Shown one piece after another: positions 1 to 6,188 of a stretch of DNA of 8,479 nt. Under the pieces are notes generated by a model. It had not been told where the DNA came from, did not search any database, and saw only the letters and a program-made list of their open reading frames with translations. A program made the position numbers and the translations under genes. The DNA is from SCRT01 sp036379455 (GTDB lineage: Bacteria > Pseudomonadota > Gammaproteobacteria > Nevskiales > Nevskiaceae): positions 1 to 8,479 of the forward strand of contig DASVGQ010000137.1 in the NCBI GenBank assembly GCA_036379455.1, given 5' to 3'. The stretch's first letter is position 1, and each line of letters begins with the position of its first letter.

Positions 1-17
1 GGGGCGGGGATCTTCAC
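1..17 (-). CDS. Possible start of gspN (T2SS), cut by window edge
   Basis: A GTG at 17-15 overlaps the gspM stop codon (16-14) in the 4-base GTGA arrangement also seen at the gspJ and gspK starts in this operon. Only five codons are visible (M-K-I-P-A), so the protein cannot be identified from its sequence. The proposal rests on position: gspN commonly follows gspM in T2SS operons. It could equally be another T2SS gene such as gspD or gspC, or no gene at all. Confidence 0.3.
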
Positions 18-542
18 GCCGGGCGCAGCGTCACGCGGACTTCGACGTGGCCCGCGTCGTCGCGTCGGCTGAGGTCGAGGGCGTCGACGACCACGCCGTG
101 CTCGGCCTGCAGTGCCTGCACCCAGCGCATAAGCGCATCGAAGGACACGCGGTCAAACCAGACGCGTACCTTGTCCTGCGCGTCGGGCTGCAAGCGGCTG
201 GGCGGCGCGAGTCCGGCGACGCCGCGGCTCGCGCGGTCCCCGGCCGTAAGCAGCGATTGGCCGCCGATGGGTCCTGCGCCGGAGCCCCCACGCGCCTGCG
301 GCGCGGTGGCGGCCAACCGGGCGATCTGCGTCGCGGTGCTGCGTGCGGCATCCAGCCGCGCGGCGGCATCTGCGCGCGCGCGCCACGGGCTCCCACGCCA
401 CCAGGTAGACCAGTGCGAGCGCCACTACCACTCCCGCGATCAGCAGCACCTGTCGTTCACGCGGCTGCAGCGCCGCGTAGCGCGCGCACACGCGCTGCCA
501 GTCGGCGGCAAGGCGTGCGCTGATGCGGCCCGTGTGCGTCAT
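14..542 (-). pseudogene. gspM: Type II secretion system protein GspM, frameshifted
   Basis: GspM is a bitopic inner-membrane protein that pairs with GspL in the T2SS assembly platform. The ATG at 542-540 overlaps the gspL stop (ATGA). The first 57 codons give a short cytoplasmic start, a hydrophobic segment at about residues 31-50 (QVLLIAGVVVALALVYLVAW) and a basic exit. The frame then fails within a (GC)6 run at 372-383 and would end at 153 after about 129 residues of arginine-rich nonsense. From about 370 down to 14 a different frame carries a convincing GspM periplasmic part: an Ala/Arg-rich coiled-coil stretch (ARLDAARSTATQIARLAATA) and then a ferredoxin-like domain (VRVWFDRVSFDALMRWVQAL) ending in EVRVTLRPA. 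Restoring one GC unit joins the halves into about 176 residues, close to normal GspM length. The identity is secure; whether the gene is really dead is not. Confidence 0.85.
372..383. repeat. (GC)6 dinucleotide run at the gspM frameshift
   Basis: Six perfect GC units lie exactly where the two GspM reading frames separate, just after the codons for the membrane segment. A copy number of seven would restore one continuous frame. Dinucleotide runs in GC-rich DNA are prone both to slippage and to sequencing or assembly error, so this is either a mutable site or an artefact. Confidence 0.8.
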
Positions 543-1750
543 CCGGCGGTCACCCGGATCACGGCGCGCATGCGATTGCCGTTGGCGCCCGCGTCCTGCA
601 CTTCCATGCGTGTTGACGGATGGCTCGCGAACCACGTCCGCAGCCGATCGAGCGCCTGCAGGTCGTCGCCGCTGACCGTGGCGTAGAGCGCGTGATCGCG
701 GAACTGCAGCTCCTGTACGGTCATTCCATGAATCGCGGCCAGTGCGCCTGCGGTTTGCTGCAGCAGCGGCAGGAACCGTCCGGTGGACGCCTGCGCGTCG
801 CCGGCGCGCGCGGCGACCTGGCGAATCGCCAGCGGCAGCGCCAGGGAGCGCGGTTCCGCCGGGAACAGTTGATAGAAGCGTTGGGCGTTGGCGAGCTCCT
901 GGGCGTTCGCCGCGTAGTTGTTCCGGACGACCCAGGCGGCATTCGTGAACCACGCCAGCGCGAAGGCCGCCAGGGCCAGCGCCGCCGCGGTGCGCCATGG
1001 CCGCCAGGATGCGTGCAGCTCTTCCCGCTGCGCGTACTCGCCCTGCAGCAGGTTTACGGCATCCGCGGCCCGGTAGCTGCGCACGAGGATCTGCAGCGGG
1101 TGCACGAAGCCCGGCGACCACTGCATGGACCGTTCGCCGAGCCCGAGCTCGGGCACCGAGTCGCCCGCTGTCCAGATACGCAGTGCGTGCGGCGCTTCGC
1201 CCTGATCGGCGATGGACAGCATGGCCGGGAGATCCTGCGTGCCGCAGCCGAAGCCCGAGTCGCGACCGCAGCGCACGATCGCCCGCGTTCCGTCCAGCAT
1301 CACCGACCACGGATCGTCGGCTTCGGGCGACGGCAGGCACGAGGTTTCGGAGATCACGGAGACCGGCCGGGTACCGCGCTCGTGGAACGGCGACAGCCAT
1401 GCCCGCAGCGTTGCGCGCGCCACCACCGCAGCGCTGTAGTCGCCCGACAGGCGGCCGCCTCCGAGCGCGAAGTGCAGCGTGTCGATGTCTTCCGTGAGCT
1501 GTTCCTCGAGCAGATACGGGATCGCCTGCAGCGCCTTTGCGCGCTGGCGCGTCGGAACGCTGACCGTCGCCAGCTGGACGTCCGCGGCGTCGACGATCAG
1601 CACGGTGCGGTGGGTGTTGGCCAGTGCGAACAACGTGTCGCGCGGCGCCTCGTGCACGTCCACGGCGTCGGGTGTCTCGGTGGCGACGATGGCGTAGGCG
1701 AGGACGGACTCGGGGTCGTCCTTCCAGCGGATATAGAGGGTCTCACGCAT
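539..1750 (-). CDS. gspL: Type II secretion system protein GspL
   Basis: GspL is the inner-membrane T2SS platform protein whose cytoplasmic actin-like domain binds the GspE ATPase and whose periplasmic part binds GspM and the pseudopilus. The 403-residue product has the expected layout. A cytoplasmic region (about 1-250) includes the family-typical IPYLLEEQL at 77-85 and the conserved NLLQGEY at 233-239 just before the membrane. One transmembrane helix follows at about 254-275, then a ferredoxin-like periplasmic domain to the end. Length is normal for the family. The ATG at 1750 is preceded by a GGAAG ribosome-binding sequence (plus-strand 1758-1762). The stop overlaps gspM by four bases. Unlike most junctions in this operon, gspL is separated from gspK, by 40 bases. 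Three cysteines in the cytoplasmic domain (C138, C161, C169) have no role I recognise. Confidence 0.95.
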   Translation of the reverse strand: MRETLYIRWKDDPESVLAYAIVATETPDAVDVHEAPRDTLFALANTHRTVLIVDAADVQLATVSVPTRQRAKALQAIPYLLEEQLTEDIDTLHFALGGGRLSGDYSAAVVARATLRAWLSPFHERGTRPVSVISETSCLPSPEADDPWSVMLDGTRAIVRCGRDSGFGCGTQDLPAMLSIADQGEAPHALRIWTAGDSVPELGLGERSMQWSPGFVHPLQILVRSYRAADAVNLLQGEYAQREELHASWRPWRTAAALALAAFALAWFTNAAWVVRNNYAANAQELANAQRFYQLFPAEPRSLALPLAIRQVAARAGDAQASTGRFLPLLQQTAGALAAIHGMTVQELQFRDHALYATVSGDDLQALDRLRTWFASHPSTRMEVQDAGANGNRMRAVIRVTAG

Positions 1751-1787
1751 GCGTGGGCTTCCGGTCAGGCGGGGCGGCGCTCGTCAT
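1743..1787 (-). other. 14-codon mini-ORF bridging gspK and gspL
   Basis: An ATG lies three bases after the gspK stop and opens a 14-codon frame (MTSAAPPDRKPTHA). Its TGA at 1745-1743 falls within the first codons of gspL, whose ATG is at 1750-1748. Ribosomes leaving gspK could reinitiate here and be delivered to the gspL start, giving coupling across the only sizeable gap within the operon. There is no evidence that the peptide itself has a function, and chance is a fair alternative. Confidence 0.25.
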
Positions 1788-1790
1788 GGC

Positions 1791-2759
1791 TCAATCGGTC
1801 CCCGTGCTGCGCGCGTAGACCACTGGCATGGTGCGCCCGCTCCGGTGGATGTCACTGTACAAGTCGAGTCTGGAGCTGCCAACGGCGATTCGCGCCTGCA
1901 TCTGCAGGAAGCTCGTCTGCACGTCGACGCGGCCACGCGGAACGCTGGCCGGCAGGAGATCGTGCTGCGGATCGTACAGCTCGGCCACTGACGTGGCCGG
2001 CGCGCGGATGCGGGAGGCGACGAAGTCGGCCAGCCGTCCCGCGTTGACGTCCGCCGCGAGCGACAGCAGCACCGGGAGCGGCGCGGTGTTGACGTTGATG
2101 CGCGTGCCGGTCTGCGGCAGCGTCGCGACGTAAGGGTGCAGCGCCTGGAACAGCGCGGGCGTCACGCCGGCCACGGCCAGCAGGCCACGCGGGCTGCGGA
2201 AGAGCTGGCCGGCGGGCCGGTAAGGCGGGTTCAGCGCGAGATAGAGTGCCGCATCAGCCGGTTGCGACGCGCCGGTGGTGGGTGACAGCCAGGCACTGAT
2301 GTGCTCGGCGAGCAGGCCGGTGGTGGCCGGATCGACGCCCGGAATGCTGGCGACGAGCAGCCGGAACTGCTGCTGGTAGGCCTCCAGATCCTTGCCCTGC
2401 GTGGCCAGGTTGTTGAGATTGAACAGCCCCTGCAGGTCCACGAGCCGGCCGCTCACGACGCCACGGTCGTAGGCCATGTTCGTGATGGGCTGTGCCCACG
2501 GCTGACCGAGCGAGTCGACCTCCGCCTGGCCGTTCCGACGCTGGAGCTGGCCTGCGACCCAATCCTCGAGGCCGCTGGCGTACCACCAGGCATCCTCGGA
2601 GTCCTGCAGGCTGGCGGTGCGCTGTACGGCGATGCCGGTGGTGGTCAGCAGCGCGGTTGCCGCAATGGCGGCGAGGGCGACGACGAAGATCGCCGTGATC
2701 AACGCGACGCCGCGCTGGGCCTCGCGCGGCGCGGTAAAGCACGACATCGAGCGGCTCAC
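1791..2759 (-). CDS. gspK: Type II secretion system minor pseudopilin GspK
   Basis: GspK is the large minor pseudopilin that caps the T2SS pseudopilus tip with GspI and GspJ. The 322-residue product has a prepilin-peptidase site at G17/V18 followed by a hydrophobic helix (VALITAIFVVALAAIAATAL). Position +5 of the mature protein is Thr rather than Glu, which is normal for GspK and marks it off from the other pseudopilins. Family signatures follow: DLQGLFNLNNL at 108-118, ISAWL at 154-158, a PPYRPAGQLF segment at about 178-187, and INVNTAP at 221-227 inside the helical insertion typical of GspK. The GTG start at 2759 overlaps the gspJ stop (GTGA). An internal ATG four codons later would also keep the signal intact. 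Length is normal for the family. Confidence 0.95.
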   Translation of the reverse strand: MSRSMSCFTAPREAQRGVALITAIFVVALAAIAATALLTTTGIAVQRTASLQDSEDAWWYASGLEDWVAGQLQRRNGQAEVDSLGQPWAQPITNMAYDRGVVSGRLVDLQGLFNLNNLATQGKDLEAYQQQFRLLVASIPGVDPATTGLLAEHISAWLSPTTGASQPADAALYLALNPPYRPAGQLFRSPRGLLAVAGVTPALFQALHPYVATLPQTGTRINVNTAPLPVLLSLAADVNAGRLADFVASRIRAPATSVAELYDPQHDLLPASVPRGRVDVQTSFLQMQARIAVGSSRLDLYSDIHRSGRTMPVVYARSTGTD

Positions 2760-3631
2760 GGCGACGTCACCGGCGGCGCGCCGAGCGCTCTGCTCGGCAG
2801 ATCGGGTGCCGTCTGTGGATGCAGCGGGTCGCCGTGGTCGAAGGCCGGGTCGTGCGGCGGCATCGCGACTTCGGGCTGTGGCAGCCAGCTCACGCCGCCG
2901 TTGCGGCTGGAGCCGGAGGCCCGCCCGTAGGGGAACAGGAGGCGCACGCGCCCCCAGTCATGCGTCTCCAGCACGAGCTCCACCGCGCGCGGCGGTGGCT
3001 GCGCGTTGGCGAGCGGGCCGGGCGCGGCGACGCCGGGAATCGCGAACGACGGCAGTTGCCCAGATCCTGAGGGCCAGGCATCCGTCCAGCCCGCGCCGTC
3101 GCCGAGGAAGCGCCAGTGCACCGCGTCGACCTCGCCCAGCAACGTGGTGTCCGTCAGGCCGGTTGCCGGCGCCCGATCCAGCACCGGCCAGGTGCGCCGT
3201 GTCAGCGCCCGATGTGCCTCGTCCCACAGATAGCCGACGCGTCGGAGCGTCGAGCGCGGCCGGTCCATCGGGTTGGGCCATCCGTCGCGTGTGAATTCGA
3301 CGTTGCGATGTGCGGGTGCGTACTGCAGCGCCGACTGCAGCTGGCCATCGTTGCCGAGCACCGGGCGGTCGACGCCGCTCTGGAAGTCATCCCGGAGGAT
3401 CCAGTAGGCCTTCTGGTAAGTGGCCGTGCGATCCAGGCGCGCCTCGAGGTCCGCGCGCGTCTGCAGCACGGAGATCAGCCCGCCGTAGGCCATCGCCGCG
3501 AACACCGCGAAGATGCCGATGACCACCAGCAGCTCGAGCAGCGTGAAGCCGGCGCTGTCGACGGGGCAGCGCCGCGCCGCCGGGGGCCGGCACCACCGAG
3601 TTCCGTCGATTGCCATCCGTCCGGCGTTCAC
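2756..3631 (-). CDS. gspJ: Type II secretion system minor pseudopilin GspJ
   Basis: GspJ is a minor pseudopilin of the T2SS tip complex with GspI and GspK. A class III signal is seen at G28/F29 with FTLLE, giving Glu at mature position +5, followed by the hydrophobic helix to about residue 52. The globular part has the family's YQKAYWILRDDFQ segment (72-84), a YLWDEAHRALTR strand region (about 134-145) and a closing AVELVLETHDWGRVRLLFPY (216-235). Two things are unusual. The leader of 28 residues is long and contains two cysteines, and a proline-rich tail of about 56 residues (236-291) follows the fold, making the protein longer than the usual 200-230 or so. The GTG start at 3631 overlaps the gspI stop; an in-frame ATG at 3616 would shorten the leader to 23 residues. 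Confidence 0.93.
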   Translation of the reverse strand: MNAGRMAIDGTRWCRPPAARRCPVDSAGFTLLELLVVIGIFAVFAAMAYGGLISVLQTRADLEARLDRTATYQKAYWILRDDFQSGVDRPVLGNDGQLQSALQYAPAHRNVEFTRDGWPNPMDRPRSTLRRVGYLWDEAHRALTRRTWPVLDRAPATGLTDTTLLGEVDAVHWRFLGDGAGWTDAWPSGSGQLPSFAIPGVAAPGPLANAQPPPRAVELVLETHDWGRVRLLFPYGRASGSSRNGGVSWLPQPEVAMPPHDPAFDHGDPLHPQTAPDLPSRALGAPPVTSP

Positions 3632-4035
3632 GGCGCGCCGTCGCGGCCGGCGGAGGACAGGAATGCCGTCAACGAGGCAACGGTGTCCTGCTCATGGTCC
3701 TTGGGGGACACGTGGACGTCGACGCGGCGGATGGTGGGATCTTCCGTGGCTTGGACGGTGACGTTCCAGGTCCATTTCCGGTGACCCATGGTGACGTCGT
3801 CGCGGCTGGTGCCCACCGGCGGCCACGTCGGCGCGAGCTCCATTTCCGCCAACCGGTTGTGCGCGACCCACAGGGCTAGCGTCTTGTTCTGCAGCGTTTC
3901 GGCCGCCTGCGCGTAGCGGCCGGCGGCGGTGATGATGGCGCCCATGGCGATGGCGAGGACGGCAACGGCCACGAGCACTTCCAGCAGCGTGAAGCCCGCG
4001 TTGGGCGCATGCGTCGTGCGAGCGCGCGCGTTCAT
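3628..4035 (-). CDS. gspI: Type II secretion system minor pseudopilin GspI
   Basis: GspI is a small minor pseudopilin that starts assembly of the pseudopilus tip together with GspJ and GspK. The 135-residue product has a prepilin-peptidase site at G14/F15 (FTLLEV, Glu at +5) and a hydrophobic helix to about residue 38. The conserved GspI segment LQNKTLALWVAHNRLAEMEL follows, with the Ala-x-x-Asn-x-x-(Ala) pattern typical of the family. The C-terminal strands include WTWNVTVQATEDPTIRRVDV. The ATG at 4035 overlaps the gspH stop (ATGA), and an AGGTGG sequence lies upstream within gspH. Length is normal for GspI. Confidence 0.95.
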   Translation of the reverse strand: MNARARTTHAPNAGFTLLEVLVAVAVLAIAMGAIITAAGRYAQAAETLQNKTLALWVAHNRLAEMELAPTWPPVGTSRDDVTMGHRKWTWNVTVQATEDPTIRRVDVHVSPKDHEQDTVASLTAFLSSAGRDGAP

Positions 4036-4640
4036 GGCGCCACCACCTGCGCGAGCGTCATGTTGCCGAGCGCGTCGCCGCTGACCTGCCAGTCCTGCGC
4101 TTCTCCCGGCGCGAGCACGTCGAGTCGGAACGGCGTGGCTTCGCCGCTCGACAGGAACAGCACCTGCGGAGCCAGGCGATGGCCGGATGCGTCGCCGACG
4201 GCAGGATCGGTCGCCGGAAGCTGGTCCACCGTCACGGGCGTGGAACTCGGGGCGTCCGTGGTGTCCTCGATCGACAGGCGCAGCGTGAACGGCTGCGGGA
4301 GCCGGCGCGTGCGCAGGTCGCCTTGCGTGAACGGGATCCAGCGACGCGCATCGTCGAGGGAGACGAAGGCATATCCGTCGCCGGAGACGCGCAGGCCGAC
4401 CTGCCTGCCCTGCAGCTGGGCCTGGTCTGCGGCGAGCCCGATCAGCTGTCGCAGCCGCTGCGCCTCGACGTGCTGGCGCTCCTGCAGCGGACGACTCGTG
4501 ATCGACAGCGTCGCCGCGCCCGCGAGAATGCCGACGATGAAGAGCACCACGCTGATCTCGATCAGCGTGAAACCGCGGCAGGCGTCGCCGTCGCGGCGTC
4601 CCGTGCTACTGATCGAGGTTCCAGTTGCCGATGTCGGCAT
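4032..4640 (-). CDS. gspH: Type II secretion system minor pseudopilin GspH
   Basis: GspH is a minor pseudopilin lying between the GspI-J-K tip and the GspG shaft. The class III signal is CRGFTLIE with Glu at mature +5, followed by a hydrophobic helix (ISVVLFIVGILAGAATLSI). The linker ERQHVEAQRLRQLIGLAADQAQLQG matches the GspH/FimT pattern, and a beta-rich globular domain completes the protein. The frame is open further upstream, so the start is uncertain. ATGs at 4667, 4655 and 4640 all lie inside the end of gspG. I prefer 4640 because GGAA lies four bases before it and the leader is then 23 residues; 4667 would give 211 residues. No usable start codon exists after the gspG stop, so an overlap of at least 35 bases is unavoidable unless a rare start is used. 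Confidence 0.9.
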   Translation of the reverse strand: MPTSATGTSISSTGRRDGDACRGFTLIEISVVLFIVGILAGAATLSITSRPLQERQHVEAQRLRQLIGLAADQAQLQGRQVGLRVSGDGYAFVSLDDARRWIPFTQGDLRTRRLPQPFTLRLSIEDTTDAPSSTPVTVDQLPATDPAVGDASGHRLAPQVLFLSSGEATPFRLDVLAPGEAQDWQVSGDALGNMTLAQVVAP

Positions 4641-5061
4641 TGATTCCGGTGCCATCCGGCTGGCCATCGGCGCCGAGGCTGAACAGGTCGTATTCGTCGC
4701 CGTGTGTGCCCGGGTTCAGGTACTGGTAGGGGTGCCCCCACGGATCATTTGGCAACTTCTGGATGTAGCCGCCGGCCTTCCAGTTGGGCGCGGGCGGATC
4801 GCCGGCGGGCCGCGCCACCAGTGTCTGCAGGCCCTGCTGCGTCGACGGGTACGTGAAGTTGTCGAGTTTGTACAGGCTCAGCGCTGTCTGCAGCGACTGG
4901 ATGTCCTGCCGGGCCTTGGCAACGCGCGCCTTGTCAGGCTGGTCCATGATCTTCGGGACGATCATCGCGCCGAGGATGCCGAGGATCACCACGACCACCA
5001 TGATCTCGATGAGGGTGAAGCCCGCGGCGCGGGTTGGATTCGGTGCAGGGGCGTGGATCAT
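4606..5061 (-). CDS. gspG: Type II secretion system major pseudopilin GspG
   Basis: GspG polymerises into the pseudopilus that drives secreted proteins through the GspD secretin. With the ATG at 5061 the leader is 14 residues ending in Gly, cut before FTLIE (Glu at +5), and the mature protein is about 137 residues. The family core is very clear: the helix IEIMVVVVILGILGAMIVPKIM, the ARQDIQSLQTALSLYKLDNF segment, YPSTQQGLQTLV, and the C-terminal loop DEYDLFSLGADGQPDGTG ending in ADIGNW, which carries the aspartates of the usual calcium site. An in-frame ATG at 5121 would lengthen the leader to 34 residues, but those extra codons have third positions unlike the rest of the gene, so I favour 5061. 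Neither start has a good ribosome-binding sequence. It is the first gene of this operon. Confidence 0.95.
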   Translation of the reverse strand: MIHAPAPNPTRAAGFTLIEIMVVVVILGILGAMIVPKIMDQPDKARVAKARQDIQSLQTALSLYKLDNFTYPSTQQGLQTLVARPAGDPPAPNWKAGGYIQKLPNDPWGHPYQYLNPGTHGDEYDLFSLGADGQPDGTGINADIGNWNLDQ

Positions 5062-5245
5062 GCGGTTACGCGTCGGAGCCGCCGGAAGCGGGAGGGCGCC
5101 GGCTGGTCTGCGGCAGGACATGCATGCGCCGTGCCATGAGGCCGCGGTCGGTTGCGGCGTGCAGGCGGCGGAATCCTAGCATGGCGATTGCGGTGTTATT
5201 GTCGCGTCTGCGCGCAACCCCAAACGACACCTCTCGGGAAGGTCG
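5062..5245. promoter_or_regulatory. Divergent intergenic region between gspG and fabD
   Basis: This is the only sizeable gene-free stretch in the window, and both operons read away from it, so the promoters of each probably lie here. It includes the least GC-rich patch in the area, around 5171-5202. On the plus strand TAGCAT at 5177-5182 and TATTGT at 5197-5202 could be -10 elements, but neither has a good -35 at proper spacing. On the minus strand TAGGAT (plus 5174-5179) is a similarly weak candidate. I recognise no operator. Confidence 0.4.
5066..5182 (-). other. Possible 38-codon ORF in the gspG leader
   Basis: A minus-strand frame opens at the ATG at 5182-5180 and ends with TAA at 5068-5066, four bases before the preferred gspG ATG. 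Most third codon positions are G or C, as in real genes here, and the product would be Arg-rich with no motif I recognise. In high-GC DNA a frame this short is often chance, and no ribosome-binding sequence precedes it. If real, it could be a leader peptide coupled to gspG. Confidence 0.2.
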
Positions 5246-6178
5246 ATGAGCTACGCATTGCTGTTCCCCGGTCAGGGATCACAGTCGGTCGGCATGCTGG
5301 GCCCGCTCTCGGCAGAATTCCCGCAGGTGCGATCGACCTTCGAGGAAGCCTCAGGCGCGGTCGGCTACGACCTGTGGCAGCTGGCGGAGGAGGGGCCACC
5401 CGAGGCGCTGCAGGAGGCCGAAAAGGTGCAGCCCGCGCTGGTGGCTGCGGACGTGGCGGTGTGGCGCGCATGGCAGTCGCTCGGTGCCCCGGCGCCCAAG
5501 GCCGCCGCCGGACACAGCCTCGGTGAATATGCCGCGCTGGTGTGCGCCGGGGTGATGGGTTTTGCGGACGCCCTCCAGCTCGTCGCGTTGCGCGGGCGCC
5601 TGATGAAGGAGGCGGCAGGAGAGAAAGGCGGCGGCATGGCTGCGATCCTCGGCATGCCGGATGACGCCGTTGACCGGCTGTGCGCCGCGGCGCCGGCGGG
5701 CGAGATGTGCGAAGCGGCGAACCTCAACGCGCCGGGGCAGGTCGTGATTGCCGCGAGTCGGCCGGCGCTGGCGTGGCTCAAGGACAACGCGGCGCAGTTC
5801 GGCGCGCGTCGGGTGGTGGAGCTGGCCATGTCGGTACCGTCCCACTGCTCGATCATGAAGCCTGCGGCACGCGCGCTGGGCGAGCGCCTCGCCACCATTC
5901 CGCTGCACGCCGCCAGTTTCCCGGTGCTGCACAACGTCGACACCTTGCCACGTACGGCCGCGACCGAAGTACGTGAAGCCCTGTCGTCGCAGCTCTATCA
6001 CCCGGTGCGCTGGGCCGAGACGATCGCGCGGCTTGTCGCCGATGGCGTCGACGCGTTCCTGGAGTGCGGCCCCGGTCGGGTGCTCAGCGGCCTGCAGCGG
6101 CGCAACGCACGGAGCGCGCAGAGCTACGCGCTGGAAGATCCGGAGCAGCTGCGGAAGGCCGCGGCGGCCCTCGGCTGA
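5246..6178 (+). CDS. fabD: Malonyl-CoA:ACP transacylase FabD
   Basis: FabD moves malonyl from CoA to the phosphopantetheine arm of ACP, supplying the extender for type II fatty-acid synthesis in the cytoplasm. The 310-residue product has every expected element: FPGQGSQ at 7-13 (oxyanion-hole Gln), the nucleophile elbow GHSLGE with Ser91, Arg116 in LRGRLM (binds the malonyl carboxylate), NAPGQVVI at 161-168, the catalytic His200 in VPSHC, and GPGRVL at 275-280. Length and residue numbers are within one of the E. coli enzyme. The ATG at 5246 follows GGGAAGG (5236-5242) at a short spacing. It is the first gene of the cluster and ends ten bases before fabG. In many proteobacteria fabH lies just upstream; here it does not. 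Confidence 0.97.
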   Translation: MSYALLFPGQGSQSVGMLGPLSAEFPQVRSTFEEASGAVGYDLWQLAEEGPPEALQEAEKVQPALVAADVAVWRAWQSLGAPAPKAAAGHSLGEYAALVCAGVMGFADALQLVALRGRLMKEAAGEKGGGMAAILGMPDDAVDRLCAAAPAGEMCEAANLNAPGQVVIAASRPALAWLKDNAAQFGARRVVELAMSVPSHCSIMKPAARALGERLATIPLHAASFPVLHNVDTLPRTAATEVREALSSQLYHPVRWAETIARLVADGVDAFLECGPGRVLSGLQRRNARSAQSYALEDPEQLRKAAAALG

Positions 6179-6188
6179 GAGAGGCGAC

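Noticed and set aside
14..316. A separate 100-residue protein starting at TTG 316
   Set aside because: It is the C-terminal domain of GspM after the frameshift; the GspM-like frame continues upstream of this TTG to the GC run, so it is not an independent gene.
153..1400. 415-codon minus-strand frame running through gspL into gspM
   Set aside because: Only its final part, from the gspM ATG at 542 to the GC run, is real coding sequence. The rest is an out-of-frame reading of gspL.
620..2047. Long plus-strand open frame (475 codons) antisense to gspL and gspK
   Set aside because: The product is Arg/Gln/Gly-rich with no domain, it lies over two clearly identified genes on the other strand, and such open antisense frames are expected in high-GC DNA.
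2694..2708. Missing Glu at +5 of GspK taken as a mutation
   Set aside because: GspK proteins normally lack this Glu, so Thr here is the family state and not a defect.
3628..5061. Pseudopilin genes read as type IV pilus minor pilins
   Set aside because: The set G-H-I-J-K followed by GspL and GspM, with a typical GspG core and GspK signatures, fixes the system as type II secretion.
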